Assembly (NCBI GenBank): GCA_035690905.1
Contig: DASSKA010000216.1
Coordinates: forward strand, 1-11,762
Length of the DNA: 11,762 nucleotides
Direction of reading: 5' to 3'
DNA from: DASSKA01 sp035690905
GTDB taxonomy: Bacteria > Actinomycetota > Actinomycetes > Propionibacteriales > Nocardioidaceae
A model generated the notes under the pieces. It was not told where the DNA came from, did no database searches, and saw only the letters and a program-made list of their open reading frames with translations. The position numbers and the translations under genes are program-made. Below are positions 9,276 through 11,762 of this stretch, in pieces; the first letter of the stretch is position 1, and every line of letters begins with the position of its first letter.

Positions 9276-9683
9276 ATGCCACTGTGGGAGGTGATGGTCT
9301 CCATCATCTGGTTCATGCTGCTCGTGGCCTGGTTCTGGCTGCTGATCGTCATCATCGGTGACCTGTTCCGCGACCAGAGCCTCTCCGGCTGGGCGAAGGG
9401 CGGCTGGTGCATCTTCCTGATCGTCCTGCCGTGGGTCGGTGTGCTGGCCTACCTGGTCACGCGCGGCCGCTCCATGGGCGAGCGGGCGTCGCGGGAGGCC
9501 GCGGAGAACGACAAGGCGTTCCGCGCCTACGTCCGGGAGGCGGCCGGTAGCAGCACCAACGGGGTCGCCGACGAGCTCGCGAAGCTGACCGAGCTGCGCG
9601 ACCGAGGCGTCATCTCACCTGCGGACTACGAGTCCGCCAAGGCCAGGGTGCTCGGCGAGGCCACGCACCGCGCGGCCAGCTGA
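9276..9683 (+). CDS. Membrane protein with PLDc_N-like helices and C-terminal SHOCT domain
   Basis: Product of 135 residues. Two membrane helices at about 7-28 and 41-62 are joined by a short loop (GDLFRDQSLSGWAKGGW) and end in LPWVGVLAYLVTRGR, the layout of the PLDc_N (phospholipase D nuclease N-terminal-like) membrane domain. A charged linker (63-97) leads to a SHOCT domain at about 98-126 (DELAKLTELRDRGVISPADYESAKARVL), a short helical module thought to mediate oligomerisation or protein contacts. No phospholipase catalytic HKD motif is present. The start has AAGGAGG at 9261-9267, inside the end of the preceding gene. Its last 69 nt overlap, antisense, the open frame of the minus-strand gene. 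Role unknown; likely acts with its neighbour in the membrane. Confidence 0.87.
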   Translation: MPLWEVMVSIIWFMLLVAWFWLLIVIIGDLFRDQSLSGWAKGGWCIFLIVLPWVGVLAYLVTRGRSMGERASREAAENDKAFRAYVREAAGSSTNGVADELAKLTELRDRGVISPADYESAKARVLGEATHRAAS

Positions 9684-10175
9684 GCGCACCAGGTGCCCGA
9701 GGGCCGGGCCCCTCCCGTGGGGCCCGGTCTCCGGCAGGTCCCGCTCCCTCAGCCCCGGTGGCACCGGGTGCCCGGTAGCGTCCCGGGTGGCCGGACGGGC
9801 CTGGGTGGCCGGTCCCGGCAGTCGGTGCTCGATTCGCGGGCGATGCAGGAGCGAGCGGGTTGGCCGGGTGGCCGGCCGGCCCGGCCGGTCTGCGGTCTTC
9901 GAGGCCGCGGGAGCGCTCTCCAGGATCACCCGGGCCAGCAGGAGCGCGCCCCGGGAGGTGGGCGAGCGACCCGGGTCGGTCCGTGCAGGAACGGACGGAC
10001 CCGAGGCTGCCAAGGTGCCCTGGGCAGCGAGGCCACCGGCGCTGAGCAGGCCGCCGGCGATCCAGTGGCCGGGCAGCGCGTTGGCACGCAGGTTGATGCC
10101 GATCACCGCCGCGGCCACCGCCAGCAGCACCGCGAACGCGACGACCGGCTTGCGGTGGTCGATGCGTGGCGGCAC
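9615..10175 (-). CDS. Hypothetical membrane-anchored or secreted protein with Pro/Arg-rich tail
   Basis: I do not recognise this protein (186 residues). It has a basic N-terminus (MPPRIDHRKP), a hydrophobic helix at about 11-28 (VVAFAVLLAVAAAVIGINL) that could be a membrane anchor or uncleaved signal, a Gly/Ala-rich stretch to about 57, and a segment ALLLARVILESAPAASKTAD (77-96). A Pro/Arg/Thr-rich tail with PAT repeats follows. Codons 1 to about 96 mostly end in G or C in this frame, supporting real coding. The GTG start has GGGAG 5 nt upstream. It follows clpX on the same strand after a 76-nt gap and may be co-transcribed. The tail (about 97-186) is less convincing: it spans a GC palindrome and ends 69 nt inside the convergent SHOCT gene, so a frameshift or an unusual 3' end is possible. 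Confidence 0.5.
   Translation of the reverse strand: MPPRIDHRKPVVAFAVLLAVAAAVIGINLRANALPGHWIAGGLLSAGGLAAQGTLAASGPSVPARTDPGRSPTSRGALLLARVILESAPAASKTADRPGRPATRPTRSLLHRPRIEHRLPGPATQARPATRDATGHPVPPGLRERDLPETGPHGRGPALGHLVRSAGRAVRGLAEHPGLGGLVVRR
9704..9727. terminator. 9-bp all-GC stem-loop after the SHOCT gene
   Basis: CCGGGCCCC (9704-9712) pairs perfectly with GGGGCCCGG (9719-9727) around TCCCGT, starting 20 nt after the SHOCT stop. There is no U-tract on either strand. It lies where two convergent transcripts meet, so it is a plausible bidirectional terminator; on the minus strand it falls inside the tail of the opposing frame. Confidence 0.5.
9785..9875. repeat. Three copies of a 10-bp GC-rich repeat
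   Basis: GGGTGGCCGG occurs perfectly at 9785-9794, 9803-9812 and 9866-9875. The offsets (18 and 63 nt) are multiples of three. On the minus strand each copy falls in the same codon phase and encodes Pro-Ala-Thr, inside RPATR, GPATQ and RPATR of the minus-strand protein. This fits degenerate peptide repeats in a disordered tail rather than a mobile or regulatory element. Confidence 0.5.
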
Positions 10176-10251
10176 GGCGGCTCCCGAGGCAGTGGGTGGG
10201 CCGTACCATCCTCCCCGACAGGGGTGGCTGCCGTCTCGATAACGGGTCAGG

Positions 10252-11514
<1,263 letters not shown>

Positions 11515-11519
11515 TCGTT

Positions 11520-11525
11520 CTCCTT
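11520..11525 (-). promoter_or_regulatory. Ribosome binding site fixing the GTG start of clpX
   Basis: On the minus strand AAGGAG sits 5 nt before the GTG at 11514. It decides against the longer reading from 11592. Confidence 0.75.
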
Positions 11526-11762
11526 CGCTCGTCGGACGCTCCCGGCCCGGGCGGCGTCCCGCAGGACATCGCCGAGCGCGCAAGCGACCCACCGGCCGGC
11601 CCAGTTCCGGCGGCTAGTACGACGGTACCGCCTCAACCGCCGATAGGAACCCCTCTTTCGTACGGAGGGTGGCCGGATCGGCGTGTCGTGCGTGATCTGT
11701 AACGAGGAGGCGCCGAATCAGCGACGGAGCGTCACTCGGTTGGGCTAACGCCGTCGGCCGCT
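11526..11762. other. clpX upstream region, no gene seen
   Basis: No coding frame here looks real on either strand: the frames entering it are the Arg-rich extension of clpX and its shadows. It contains an 8-bp palindrome CGGTACCG, a short CCCTC/GAGGG inverted repeat around CGTACG, and near the window edge an imperfect hairpin (CGACGG 11722-11727 / CCGTCG 11751-11756 with partial inner pairing) that could end a gene lying further upstream. I find no convincing -35/-10 pair, although a clpX promoter is likely here given the length of the gap. Confidence 0.4.

Noticed and set aside
9610..10209. Alternative 199-codon minus-strand frame near the end of clpX
   Set aside because: Arg/Gly/Pro-rich with poor codon pattern. 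Its ATG directly abuts the GGGGAGG with no spacing. The neighbouring frame (start 10175) has a membrane helix and a properly spaced ribosome site.
9787..10242. Plus-strand 151-codon frame opposite the hypothetical minus gene
   Set aside because: Ala/Arg/Pro-rich antisense mirror with no ribosome site; the minus strand has the better coding signal.
11515..11592. N-terminal extension of ClpX by 26 residues
   Set aside because: Arg-rich and not part of the family; a good ribosome site sits just before the GTG at 11514.
11721..11762. tRNA-like stretch (TCGGTTGGGCTAACGCC resembles a D-arm)
   Set aside because: The D-loop would be too long, and no anticodon or T-arm (GGTTCGAATCC-like) can be placed before the window ends.

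Overview
The window is very GC-rich (about 70%, strong G/C bias at third codon positions), with frequent GTG starts and stem-loops that lack U-tracts. The proteins are of actinobacterial type: a large LuxR-family ATPase regulator, a DUF7144-like membrane protein, a SHOCT protein and an actinobacterial-style ClpX. This points to a high-GC actinomycete; a Nocardioidaceae-like member is a guess. I see no rRNA, tRNA, CRISPR array, insertion sequence or integrase. It reads as ordinary chromosome with one less familiar accessory stretch in the middle.

Positions 1-5289 (+): a dipeptide/oligopeptide-type ABC importer in the order substrate-binding protein (5' end off the window), ATPase D, ATPase F, permease C, permease B. 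The last four genes are tightly packed (52-nt gap, 4-nt GTGA overlap, 12-nt gap). A perfect 17-bp stem-loop separates the binding-protein gene from the ATPase/permease genes and may set their relative expression.

Positions 5290-9683 (+): a small two-pore-helix-type potassium channel whose Shine-Dalgarno sequence lies inside a long hairpin, then an 877-residue LuxR/MalT-like signal-transduction ATPase, then two small membrane proteins (DUF7144-like, and PLDc_N-like plus SHOCT). The last two are translationally coupled. All four are co-directional; joint function of the regulator and the two membrane proteins is inferred only from layout.

Positions 9615-11762 (-): clpX (unfoldase subunit of the ClpXP protease) and, downstream on the same strand, a small unrecognised membrane-anchored or secreted protein. 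Its Pro/Arg-rich tail runs antisense into the end of the SHOCT gene. The last 248 bases are the clpX upstream region; no clpP is visible within them.
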